Positions 24,068 to 35,349 of a stretch of 64,000 nt of DNA are shown here, one piece after another. The DNA comes from Tetrahymena thermophila SB210 (taxonomy: Eukaryota; Ciliophora; Oligohymenophorea; Hymenostomatida; Tetrahymenidae). Position 1 is the stretch's first letter. Every line of letters begins with the position of its first letter. The translations under genes were made by a program, and so were the position numbers. Under the pieces are notes generated by a model that was not told the origin of the DNA, ran no database searches, and saw nothing but the letters and a program-made list of their open reading frames with translations. The stretch lies in the NCBI RefSeq assembly GCF_000189635.1, contig NW_002476226.1, positions 454,584-518,583 on the forward strand. Direction: 5' to 3'.

Positions 24068-26477
24068 TCATCTGTTTATCTAATCTAAGAAGTTATATGT
24101 TGAAATATTAAACTTAACTTTATTATGGTGTATTAAAGTGTTTTCCATTTTTTATTTGTAAGAATTAGTGATAGTAACTGATTCTTTTAGATTAGGAATA
24201 GATTATGACCTATGGAAGTAATTAGAATCAAATTTATTAGCCGTATTTTAATTTTATATTTTGCTTAATTGAGGTTGAATATCCTAAATTCGTTCTTATG
24301 ATTTTTATTTATTACGTAGCTACTTTTATTACATTTAGTAAAATGGATTTTACATCTATTTTTCTTGCTAGATATATTCGTTTCTTTGCTTTTTTGCAAG
24401 GAATTCTTTCAAAACTCGATCGTTATCATTTTGCCCAAATAGTATTCTAATTAAATAATTAATTTTTTAATAAAAATACTTAAATAAATAATTTAGTTAC
24501 TTTATTATGTCTTAAAAAACCTCTTCTTTTATTTATTTTGTGTTAATCAGTTCTATTAAGCGATTTATTTCTTATCTTTTAAGAACTGTTAACTGAGATT
24601 TAAATTCTTTAATTTTCTTATCTATTGCAAAAAAGTCTTATTTTTTGTCTAAGATTTCTTCTTGAAAGAAAAGTTTATCAGTTCCAAGCATATTATTAGA
24701 TTAAGACATGAAAGTTTTTTGTAAAAGAGTTGGTTTTCTAATCTAATAATAATGATTGTAAGTAATACTTTGCTTGTTTGAGCTAATTTCACTTAAATTT
24801 CCACCTAATCCTTCATTTGATATTTCTTCATCAATGTCAGGTATCTGAAACGATATTTTTCCATTTAAGTTACTCTTTGATAAAGATGGTATATGTTATT
24901 AAATATAATTTTACAAGAGAAATATTACTTCTGATTCGCCTTAGAATAGAGGTATTTGTTGCATGGATACTATCTTTTCATTGAGCAGGGGTATACTGCA
25001 TATCTATTCTGCTAATTCTCTTAAAACTTAATTGACATTTTCACTTTCTTGATTATACTTAGTAAAAATTGAGGGTTTTTTTTCTTCTATCTATTAAATT
25101 TCAAATAATATCTTCCCAGTCTCAATAATATAATCTATAGATATATCATCTAAACATTTAGGGAATTTCTAAGTAGGTACTGGCTCATCTATTGTTATAA
25201 ATCCTCTCACAATATAGCTCAAGTTCTAAGTTGTTCTTGATAAAAATAAATTTATTTATTTTGTATTACAACTCAAAAATATTCATTATTTACAAAAAAG
25301 TTTTAAGGTGAACTGTGCATAAATCAATAAACATATCTCTCAATTAAGTTTTGCATTTCACATAATTTTCTTTAATTTCTTATGATTTGTTTTTTAAATA
25401 CTCGTATTATTATTAGAGGACTAACAAAATATTTTAAAGCTATTAAATTGTGTCATTGTACTCATCCACTTCCTTTTGTTTCATATCTTTTAATTTCTAA
25501 GAATGTTTATTAGTCAATATTGTTTAAAAAATTTAATTTTTAAATTACCTCCACATAACCAATGAAAACATCATCAAATTTTAGCTTATCTTTTATTTGA
25601 TGTAAATTAAATTTGCTTGCATCGCCTTTTTTTCTTTCCTAAAAATATCCAACGACTAGGTTTCTCTCAAGCCTTTCGTATTTAGAAAGAATTATCTATT
25701 GATTTTATCAATTCAAATTAGGTTTTAAATATTTATATTGATTTTATTTTAAATTATTTTTACCTTAACATTGAAAATTGATAACTTGTGCTGTAGATCA
25801 TATATATAATCCCTTACTTATTTCTTTGATTTTTTGATAACTTTTGTATTATACTACAGCTGATACATTTTTTATAAAATCTTTCTCTCACAATTAACAT
25901 AATCTAATTTTTCAGTTTCAATTCTTTTCATCTCTTCTGAGAAATCAAATATTTTTTTGGGCTCTTTTTCAACAGATATAACTTTCTTTTTAATATCATT
26001 TATGTTCAAAGCACTGCTTGTAATTGTCATTTAAAGATTTTTAAAATTCTTTAAAGTATTATCAATTCTAGGCTATTCTTAGATCAATCTATTTTAGTCA
26101 AGCTACTTTTCTTAATTATAGATTTTTTAAAATTTATTAAGCACTATTTAACCAATAACCACTTTGTTTTTATCATTTTTAAAAAACTAGTAGTTTTATA
26201 TAGACTGAGCTTAGGAGAATAACATTTGGTTTGATCTGTTAAGCAGACTGCTCCTCCTACTAACATTCGGAGAAGATCCACCAAGTGATTACATAGATTA
26301 AATTTTTGATTGACTTGTAGTACTCTTATCTTCTACTTTGAAATTTATAGCACTGGTATTGAATATTTAGCTCCTATTGCCATCTAATTGTTTACAAAAA
26401 AAAAATAAGTAAACAATTTTAATAAAAATAAGAATTATTAAAGCAAAAATTATAACAAATTTATAACCATTTTACAT
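24068..26477 (-). CDS. Coiled-coil hypothetical protein
   Basis: Proposed exons: 26477-26468, 26383-25764, 25695-25549, 25496-25294, 25235-24501 and 24446-24068; 697 aa. Phases agree throughout. The 10-nt first exon is the weakest part: it uses a GTTATA donor, and translation could instead start at 26294. The 54-nt last intron could also be read through, because its length is a multiple of three. The N-terminus is Ser-rich (SSPNVSRRSSLLNRS). Residues ~130-330 and ~480-590 are long Lys/Glu/Gln-rich helices, probably coiled coils. No catalytic domain is recognised; a cytoskeletal or basal-body scaffold is a guess. The stop is followed in frame by four further TGA codons. Confidence 0.7.
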
Positions 26478-27907
26478 AATATTGTTGATAATGTCTATTT
26501 TTATCAACGGATCTGTTTTTTCTATCAAAGTTGATGGATAAACTAATTTTTTTCTCTCTATATAATTGTTTTCTCTTAGCTTTTTTTGTGTATTTATTTT
26601 CCAAATATCTAAATTATTTACATGGTTTAGCTCTAAATCAATATTTTGATTTTATTAATCTATTTTATTATGAGAAATATTTTATAATTTGCTCAAATTT
26701 GACTAGCTTCTTTTATTTTTAACATTTATTTGAGAAGAGTTAAACGTAATATTGGAAAACGAATCCTCTTTCGAGTCAAAAGTTTTCATAATGTTTTTTT
26801 TACTTTTTTTGTAATTAAGTTGAATTAATTAATTTATCAGACAAAATATATTGATGGATATAATATTTTTGCTTCACTATTTAGCCAAAAAAAAATTAAG
26901 AAATAATTAAAAATATTTTTCAAAACTTTAAAAATATTAAATTATTTTTTTACTTTACAATTTTATTTTTATAAATAAATATTTTATTTAAAAATATTTT
27001 TCATGAAATTCAAAAGTTAAAATGCTCTTCATGGCAGTCAAATCTAACTCCTTCCCTGGGTTATTTCATTGAGCTTACTTAAACAGAATTTATTAAATTT
27101 GAAGGGCCACATATAACTAAATAAAACTATATCTACATGCAATTTTATTGCAAATATTTAATAAAATATTAATAACTATTATAGAGAATAAATTTATTTA
27201 AATTGAGGTGCAAACAAGCATAAAGAACAGTAAAAAATGCAGAAAAATTTAAAATATTTTTTTTATATAAATTATTTTTAGATATTTCCAGTAATTTTAT
27301 TTCTTATGAGTATCTTTAAAAGAAGCATTTAGAATTTAAACTCAATGATTTAAAAATTATAAATGAATACTATAGAGTTTTTAAATCGAGATGTCAATCA
27401 ACATAATAAACTAGAATAAATGTTGAAAAATATATATATATTTATAAACTAAATTTAATTTGTTTAGAATTTTTAGTAAATTATAAAAATTTTATTTTCA
27501 ATAAATATCTATTAAAGAATAGTTTTAATCTTTAAAGTAAATATAAAATAGGTTTACTAATAATTTTATTTTGAAGATTTAAAAATAGTAAATAAACATA
27601 ATAAAGTATAAATAAATTATAATCAAAATTTCAACATAAATAGTTATGAATAAATATATCATAAGTTTAAGCATATTTAATATTGAAAATAAAGTTTATT
27701 TAAAATATTTTTCCTTTATTTTTTTGTAATATTATTTTTAGTTAATATAATATTTTGTATGAAGTTTGTTTAATTCATTTAATTAATAATACAATAACTT
27801 TTTTATAATAAACGAAGATTTTATAAATATTAATAAAATATTGTCTAATTAATTATTAAGAAAGATCTCTGTAAAAAGAAAAGTTAATAAAAATTGAATT
27901 TTTAAAA
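26478..27907. other. AT-rich intergenic region
   Basis: 1.4 kb between divergent genes. No coding frame. A GC-richer patch at about 27020-27110 stands out from its surroundings but matches no RNA family I know. Confidence 0.4.
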
Positions 27908-28570
27908 ATGCTTAGTCTCACTTCATCGGATATACCGTTAGTTTATAAAAATAGTTTAGCAAAATTAGTTACAAGCCTTCCCTATGTAGATGCAGAAGCA
28001 GATGATAATATTAAGATCAAAGTTCAAAGACTTATCAAATAAGAAATGGCTTTGATGGAAAAATAAGATTATTTATAAGATTTACCAATGCCAAAAACTC
28101 ATTTATATGATTCACCATTAATTTAAGAAGAACTTTAAAGAGTTAAAAATATGTAGCTTTTAGAAGAACCTTAACTACTTTAACTTCCTAACCTCGATTT
28201 AGATATTGCAGAAGCTAGTTAGTTAAAAGAATTCAATGATATTGCTAGCAAAATTAATTAATATAATAATATTAAATAAGTTAACTTAGAATTAATGCTT
28301 AAATATGGTCCTGAAGCTCACAAAATATTTATAGAATATTAAAAAAATTTTAAAAATGAATTAAGTAGCATGAACGAAAAGTTAAAAGCCTAAATTGAAG
28401 AAGTTAATTCAAAAAGAAAATTTGATTAAAGTAATACAAATGATAAATTAAGCAACTATCAATATAAAATTGGAAATTTGTTAAGAAGAAATGAAGAACT
28501 TGAAATAGAATGCCAAAAAATTGAGCATGAAGTTCTCACTTTACGTAAAAAATAGCTTAAATTAAATTGA
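27908..28570 (+). CDS. BCAS2: SPF27/BCAS2-like pre-mRNA splicing factor
   Basis: A single exon of 221 codons, ATG 27908 to TGA 28568-28570; 220 aa, close to human BCAS2 (225). Landmarks match the family: an N-terminal VTSLPYVDAEAD segment, then QRLIKQEM, the hydrophobic-charged middle, and NLELMLKYGPEAHKIF, equivalent to the conserved NLELMSQHGCNAWKVY block of BCAS2. A long C-terminal coiled coil (about residues 130-215) follows. SPF27 is a core subunit of the Prp19/NineTeen complex that activates the spliceosome. The identification rests on motif order and spacing. Neighbours are unrelated except the DNAJC8-like gene upstream. Confidence 0.88.
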
Positions 28571-28870
28571 TAACCCGAATATTTTAAGTAAAGGATTAAC
28601 TGTAAAGTTATTAAAGTTCATTTTTAAATACTTTTAAAATTATGGTTTGCTCATTTGTATATTTTATTTATGATTGGAAATTAAAAATGTTCGAAAAAAA
28701 TAATTTTTATATAATTTAAACAATTAAATAAATAAATTAATTAATTTAAAAAACAAACACACTTATCGTATTCTTAATTAATTTATATAATCAGTCATTT
28801 TTTATTTTCAATAAACTATTTAAAAATCAAATTTATAATTTTGAAAAGAAAGCTAAAAAATATTTTAGAG

Positions 28871-29026
28871 ATGAATAGATATGAATTATAGCAGTATTAT
28901 CAAAAACAAATTTGTTTAAAGTAGATTGAAAAACTAAATATTTACTAAGTTACAAACAATTTAAGAGTTGTGTAAAAATACTATGGATTAGAAAGCACTT
29001 AGAAAAACTTCAAAATATTTTTATGA
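28871..29026 (+). CDS. Possible 51-aa small protein
   Basis: ATG 28871 to TGA 29024-29026, 52 codons, 300 bp downstream of the SPF27-like gene. Composition (Tyr/Gln-rich, amphipathic, YYQKQICLKQIEKLNIYQ) is more protein-like than surrounding sequence. A chance frame of this length is quite possible in this code. No homolog recognised. Confidence 0.25.
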
Positions 29027-29181
29027 AAAAATACATCATTTTTGTTTTACTTTAATATCTATAAATATAAATTAAATGTATTTATTTATTTATATATTTA
29101 TTTATTTATTATTTTTATAATTAAATTTAATAGTTATAAAATTTTAGTTCTGTTTATTTTTTATGATTTGTTATAATAGAT

Positions 29182-32100
29182 TCATTATTCTTACTTTTTA
29201 TTAGTTTCTTACTTTAAAGAAAGCTAATTAATTTATTAATATTCTGTAATTAATTGCTTTATTTCGAAGCTCTGTGTTGTGTTAAATTTATATTCTCTGC
29301 TAGGCGATTCAAATATTAAGTGAATGAGCTTAGGAAATACTTTTGTTGCCTTTAGTTCTTCATATTTAAATTAAAATATTTACTCTTTAAATTCAGGCCC
29401 TAATACATAAATCATATTATGTTTAATTCCAAGCCATACATTTTCTTTAAGATGCTAATTATCTCTAAGTGTATCCTTGTAAGTATTAACATAAAATTGA
29501 GTTACTCCAAATAACTTATTTTATTTAATTGCATTTATAACTACTAACTATGTTAGCTTTAACTTTGATTCCAATATTTATCTGGAAGTATATTTAGATA
29601 TGTCAACTATATTAGACTCAGGATTAGGCTAACTTTCTATTTTTGGAGATTTTTGATTACTTTATGTTAGTAGTTTGCTTTTCAATAGGTCGACTTTATT
29701 TAAAATTGATTGATTTTTCTCTTTTATTTTATCAATTTCATCATTAATCTATAGAAGGGTTTAAGATATTCCTATTATCCAAAAAGTTTCTTCTTTTGAA
29801 TTGAAAATGATATCAGGAAGTATTTCTTTCAGGGTATTTATAGGAAATTCCTAGCTGTTTCCTGAAATGCAACTTTCTTTGTTTTTAAAAATTTTTTCTG
29901 CTTATTATGGGTATTTTATTAAGATATAGAGAGCTGAAAAGAGAACATAATTCTTGAAGGAGAGTTTATATCTTTGCTGTTGAATGTTTTCAAAAATCTA
30001 AAAGCAAATTAAATTCAACCTGACAGGATCGTTTCTAATATCATATTCTTCTTATTAAGGCGAGAGCCACAAATATTTTTTAAAGACAATTGTATATCTC
30101 TCGCTAAAGTTAGAAACAAATCTCTTGAAAGTTCTCATGATGAAATTTTCATTTTTACAAATCTCTGATGTATATTTCCAAAGAGGAGTATTCCCTTCTG
30201 CTTAGGAATCATTAGCTTCAGGGTTTGGTGTATCATCATTTTAACTTTCTTGTGTATTATCTTAAATTTAATTCTAACCACTTGCTTATAAGCTTTAAAG
30301 TAATTATTGGTTATTTGCTAATATAATATCTTATCTACTAGCTCTATTTCCATTAGTAACAAGTACTGCATTGTTTTCTAAGCTATTTTAGTGGGGAAAT
30401 AGCATTTTAAATAATAATTCATCATCATCTAAAACTCTAAAATTTCCTTTTGAATCTTTTAGAAATATTCTGTAATCAAGATAGGATTTTAATTTGATTC
30501 TTTTTGCAATGCTAGCACAAATCTAAAAGCAGCGACTTTGAGAATTGATTTCCACTTCTTACTTGGAGCCATCTAAAAATTCAACATCAATTAAACATCT
30601 TTCATTTTAGCTCAGAGATTCAGAGTTATAGTAAGTAATAATAGAGGCTCTTTAATTCTTGCTTTTCCTAAAAAGTTTAAGCATTTCTGATGACGAAAGT
30701 GTTCCAATAGCTGCTAAGCTATTACTTTTTGACTTTTGCCTAGTTTAAAATTCTTAACCTAAAGTGCTTATTCTCTTTTCTGAACTTTATTAGTTTGGAT
30801 CTAATTTTTATTCTTCTTAATTGTTTATCTCTTCATCTTCTTAAAGTTTGCCATTATCCTCCATATTTTCATTTTCTTTTTATTCATCAGAGTCAGAATT
30901 AGAGTCAAAGTCAAGCAATTTTTACATGTTTTTGTCTCCCTCTTCTATGTTAGTTTTGTAAGGAAGGTCATAAAAATCACTAGGCAGACCTAAATCATTC
31001 AGTATTTCAGGCATTATAGATGACTCTTTAATTTTTTTCATGGTAAGAATCTACAAATTATTTTTATTTTTAATTAGATAAAGCAGCAAATATACCAAAA
31101 TAAATAATAAAATAATATAAAAAATGTATTCAAAAAAATATTTAATTCTAAAAAAAACTAAAAAGCAAAGAAATCTATCCACCTTCTTTAGAAAACTCTC
31201 GAAGTGTACCTTTCTTTCTTCAATTATTTTTGTTCTATGACTATTTAACCACGTCAGTCTTGTGCTGAAATGATCAATTTAGATGTCTTTTATATGATTC
31301 TTTATCTTTTTTTCTAAATTAGAAAGTTATCTGTATCTAACCCATATTTTTAGTGTGATGTTTAATATTTTTATTTCAGCCACATAAACTGTAAATTTTT
31401 GTATTTTAGTTGTGTTCCACTCTTCAGTTCCTAAGATATTTACTTCGATGTTATCTAAGTCATTATCCATTTTATCTTTACGTAGATTATTTATAATTTT
31501 ATCTATCTAGCTAATCAGGGTTTACTTTTTCTTTTCATCTTCAGCCATAAATGTTAAGGTATTGTTTGTTCCACTTATTTTAAAAAGATGAGTGAAATAC
31601 TTCATATCTTCCACGGGTTTAACTTTACTAGTGTGATTTAGGTAAAGCCATGTTAATGGTTTAGTAGACTCTTCATCGATTCCTTCTTAAACCAATATTA
31701 AATCGTTAAGGAAAGAAACAACACAACTTTTTTCTCCATCTTTGATCAAATATAATCTTTCTTCACTAATTTTTTATTTAAAATAGATTTAAATTTTGTT
31801 TATTATTATAAATATTTACAATTTAAATTCTCTCTTATTCTCTATAATGTTTAGCTAAAAATTTCTAAAAGTTTGAGATAATTCGCAAATTTTCTGATTA
31901 TCCAAATACTTTTGAATTTATGAGTTGATTTATTAGTTAACCTAAGTGAATTATTGCAAGCATTTTTAAGTCCAAATATAATCCTTATGATCTGTTGGTG
32001 TTTTTTCCAATAAAGTCTTGAATAAAAGCTCGTATCTAGGTATTCTTTATACAGGCAGGATCAGTAAACTGCTTATATTATCATTTTCGCTTTCAAATTA

Positions 32101-32694
32101 CTTTAAATAATCTCTGATATCTTTTCTTCCTTCCTTAAGTTTCTCCAAATATTACATAGAAACTTCAAAATTTTACATGTAATCTACATAGATTTTGAAA
32201 TAAGGAATCGTTACTTATATATATTTATCAAATACTTCCTGATTATATAAAGTAACTGGATATTTTTTATTGTTAAATGTGTAAAAGCTATAAACAGTAT
32301 CCGATCTTACTTTAATATATTCTAAAAAATCTTAGTTAAGCTCTAAAATTTGTTAAATATTACTAAATATTTTTTAAATATCTTGTTCATTATTTAAAAT
32401 ATTCATCATTTAACTCTTAAGAGTATTTTAAATGATCTATAATTTCGATGTATAAGTTTTTTCAGTGGCTACTAATTCTTTTATGATATTGATTCTTGTT
32501 TTAGCTTTTTTAAGATTTTTTTGATATTTATTTTTGTAATGCTTTATTATGAAAACTTTTGCAATTTTAGCAAATGCCTTCTCTCTTGCATCAGCTATGT
32601 TAACAACTTCTTTTTCTTCACCCTCGGGTTTTTCTGAAAAAGAATCAACAACTTATTATATGTCACTTCCTTAGTTGTTTGGATTATCTTCCAT
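29182..32694 (-). CDS. RhoGEF with PX and FERM modules (DH-PH-PX-FERM)
   Basis: Three exons: 32694-31820, 31765-31183 and 31050-29182; 1108 aa, stop 29184-29182. Residues ~68-265 are a DH (RhoGEF) domain: INIIKELVATEKTY (CR1) and LLILPVQRIPRYELLFK at ~210-226 (CR3). A PH-like segment follows at ~285-390. A PX-like domain lies at ~400-505, with RYRQLSNLEKKI and WLNSHRTKIIEERKVHFESFL. After an acidic linker, residues ~637-707 look like FERM F1 (DVEFLDGSKQEVEI), ~755-950 like F2 (DPVRLNLICFQIFENI) and ~985-1090 like F3 (ENVWLGIKHNMIYVLG). DH-PH would activate Rho-family GTPases; PX and FERM bind phosphoinositides and membrane proteins. Animal FARPs carry FERM before DH. The 54-nt first intron is in frame and AT-rich; the 132-nt second intron also happens to stay open. 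Confidence 0.82.
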
Positions 32695-33222
32695 TAAACT
32701 AAAACCAATCGATTATTCTAAAATTAACTTTTATAAAACAAATTTAACAAATTGGATTTTGTGATATTATTTGTTTGTCAATTCAATTAATCTTTTTATC
32801 TCTATTAGATTTCAATTTTTTTCTATCTTGACCAAAAATTTTTTCTTATCAAAAAAAATCAGAAATGACTTATCATGAAAGCTATTGATAATTAGATATT
32901 TGCATCAAATGTTTAAAAAAATAATTCGAAGGAGTAAGAGCTATTTTAAACAGCTTTTTCTATGGACAAAAATTACTTTTCTTGTAATTATTATAACAAA
33001 TTAGTTCAATAAAAATTTTATCTTTGACTTATTACTATGATCAAAAATTAAAGCAAATAAACTCAATTTCATATTTTTATTTTTTACTTCAAAATAAATG
33101 TAATATAAACATATGAATATTAATCTAATTTTAAGCTAAAGCTTGATTATTTTAATAATTTGTTATCCATTTTCAACTTTGTCTTTTTTAAATATTCTTA
33201 TCCTCAAAATAGTATAAAAAAT
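32695..33222. other. AT-rich intergenic region
   Basis: 528 bp upstream of the RhoGEF gene; nothing recognised. Confidence 0.4.
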
Positions 33223-33586
33223 ATGCTTATGTAATATTAGGAATAATAAAATTTTAAGGTAAGTATTTAATTTTAAATATTAAATTAGATTTCTTTGATA
33301 ATAAAAAATAATCTTAATATATCAATAATATTTTTAAAATATAAAATTTAAATTACTAATTTCTAAGTTTAATAATGAAAAATTTTAGCTAGTCGAAAGA
33401 TACTATAAAATAATTCTAAATATTTATATTATTGATTTTGATGCTAAAATAATGAAATTGAATGATTTTATAATGGATCTTATAATTAGTACAAATAATG
33501 CTAGAAATTAATTGAATTATATCATGTATCCTTAAAATATTAGATAAGATAAAACTTTTAATCTGATTACCATATAATAATTATGA
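33223..33586 (+). CDS. Possible 77-aa two-exon mini-gene (copy 1 of a tandem duplication)
   Basis: Exon 33223-33258, a GTAAGT donor, a 130-nt AT-rich intron and exon 33389-33586 give a phase-consistent 77-aa product, stop 33584-33586. The second exon is lysine/isoleucine-rich (IILNIYIIDFDAKIMKLNDF). No homolog is recognised. Support comes mainly from the splice-like structure and from a related sequence about 480 bp downstream. It may be a decayed gene or gene fragment rather than a working gene. Confidence 0.3.
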
Positions 33587-33693
33587 ATCTATAAAGCTTT
33601 AAAATTATTAATAGAAGTGTAAATTTATTTCTCCTAGTTTATATTTCACTTTCCGTCTTAATTTTGATTAATCCTCTTTTCATCAAAAAAATT

Positions 33694-34115
33694 ATGAAAA
33701 ATAAGCTAATTTAATATCAAGAATAAATAATTTTAAGGTAAGTATCTAATAATGGAGATTAATTTAGTTTTATTTCATAATAAAAATTAATCTTAAGAAC
33801 TGTAAATATGTCATCTATATCTCAAAATCTCACATAGAAGCTTTTAATCTCTAAATAAAAAATTTTTTAAATTAATTAAACGAAAGATATTTTAAAAATA
33901 ATTTTGAATATTTATATTTTAGATTGTGATATCAAAACATTAAGATTGAAAGATAAAATAAATAATCTTAAAATAAGTACAAACTAAGCTAGAAATTAAT
34001 AGAAATCTTACAAATATCCTTAAAATATGAAATAATTTCTATTCACATAAGCATTTGATAATTATCGAACTCTTAAGCTCTATAATGTTTATTAGGCACT
34101 TTTATCTAACCTATT
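33694..34115 (+). pseudogene. Degenerate second copy of the mini-gene
   Basis: It has an ATG at 33694, exon-like wording and the same GTAAGTAT donor as copy 1. The region equivalent to copy 1's TTTTAG acceptor (33383-33388) reads TTTTTTAAATTAATTAAAC, so no matching acceptor is left. The downstream frame corresponding to copy 1 is still open and similar (ILNIYILDCDIKTLRLKDK). Probably a decaying paralogue. Confidence 0.3.
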
Positions 34116-35349
34116 TAATTTTTTAATCTTAAGGATATTCTAAAATTACTAAAAAAAATATTCTCAATTATAAATTTAATAATTTTTAAATTAATTTAAA
34201 TTAAACTTTTTTAATAAATAATTAAAAATTTTTAAGTATTAAACCATATTTACTTAGATAATTCATTCATTTTCCTTTAGATTAATTAATTTCTAAGTTT
34301 ATTTTAACTTAATTATACTCATCATAGCTTTTCAATAATAAAATATCTATTAGTATTAAATACATATTCCTTAAATTAAATAATAAAAATATAAATGGCA
34401 ATTCTTATTTTTTAAAAGATAAGTTTATTTATTAATTTTAATTGAAATTTTTAATAAAATAAAATTTATTTTAAAATAACTTATGAAAAGATATATTTTA
34501 AAGATGCTAATAATTAAAGTATATAAAAAAAATAAATATTTAATAATTAAATATATTTGATCTTTTTTTTAATGCAAGTATGTTTTGGTTAGAGTTACAG
34601 TTAAAAGTAGGAATAAATATACATTTCTATCATATCCTAAAATTAAAAGTAAAGTATTTTATGATTTCTAAATTATTAAATCTTTCTTTTGAGTAACTTT
34701 TTTTCTATATGCTTATGTTATTTCTAATTATCCTTTGGTAATAAGTTGAGTTCTTGAATTATTAGTATTTATTTTTTTTTAGCTTTTAATAAAAATAGCT
34801 CAACTAAATTATATAAAAATTTTTTCAAACTGTAAGATTTACTAGTTTTTACTGATTAATAAATTTATTAATCAAAATATTTATTATTCTATAAATATAT
34901 TTTTTAATATAAAAATTATAATAAGATGAGATATAATTTGAAACAATAGCATTCATTTTTTGTAATTTTGCTAATTTTTTAGAAGAAATAATTTTTCTTT
35001 TAATTATTAGCTTGTATATATTGATTGTTGGAAACCACAAATTTATACAATAAAAAATCTTTTTTAGATAATAGATTATGTATCTATCTATCTTTTTGTT
35101 TAGCTTTATTATTACTATCAAATAATTGGTCAAATAATGATTTCTGGATTGTTTGAAATTTTATTCAGCAAATTTAATAAAAAGTAAAGCAAGCAATAAA
35201 TAAAAATAAAAAATTAAAAGAATATTAAGAGTTTTATAAATTAACATTAAACAACTTTTCACAAATAATATTAAAAGTTAAAAAAATTTTGTAAATTATT
35301 AATAAATTAAGAAAAAATTGCTTAGCAAGTCAATAATAAAATCAGTGAA
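34116..35349. other. Very AT-rich intergenic region
   Basis: No credible coding frame; long open stretches here are low-complexity and G-poor. The minus-strand frame 34849-35133 was judged chance. Confidence 0.4.

Larger units (their letters stand above)
33160..34115. repeat. Degenerate tandem duplication, unit about 480 bp
   Basis: Segments ~33160-33600 and ~33640-34115 share order and wording: TAATAT..GAATAA...TTTTAAGGTAAGTAT, then CGAAAGATA, then AATATTTATATT, then AGTACAAA...GCTAGAAATTAAT, then TATCCTTAAAATAT. Divergence is heavy with many small indels. Confidence 0.6.

Noticed and set aside
31051-31182. In-frame hydrophobic stretch inside the RhoGEF gene, resembling a membrane helix
   Set aside because: It has intron composition and GT...TAG ends, and removing it joins the PX-like domain properly; the open frame is incidental.
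34849-35133. 94-codon minus-strand frame, Ile/Tyr/Lys-rich
   Set aside because: Pure low-complexity AT-driven composition, no splice partners or homology.
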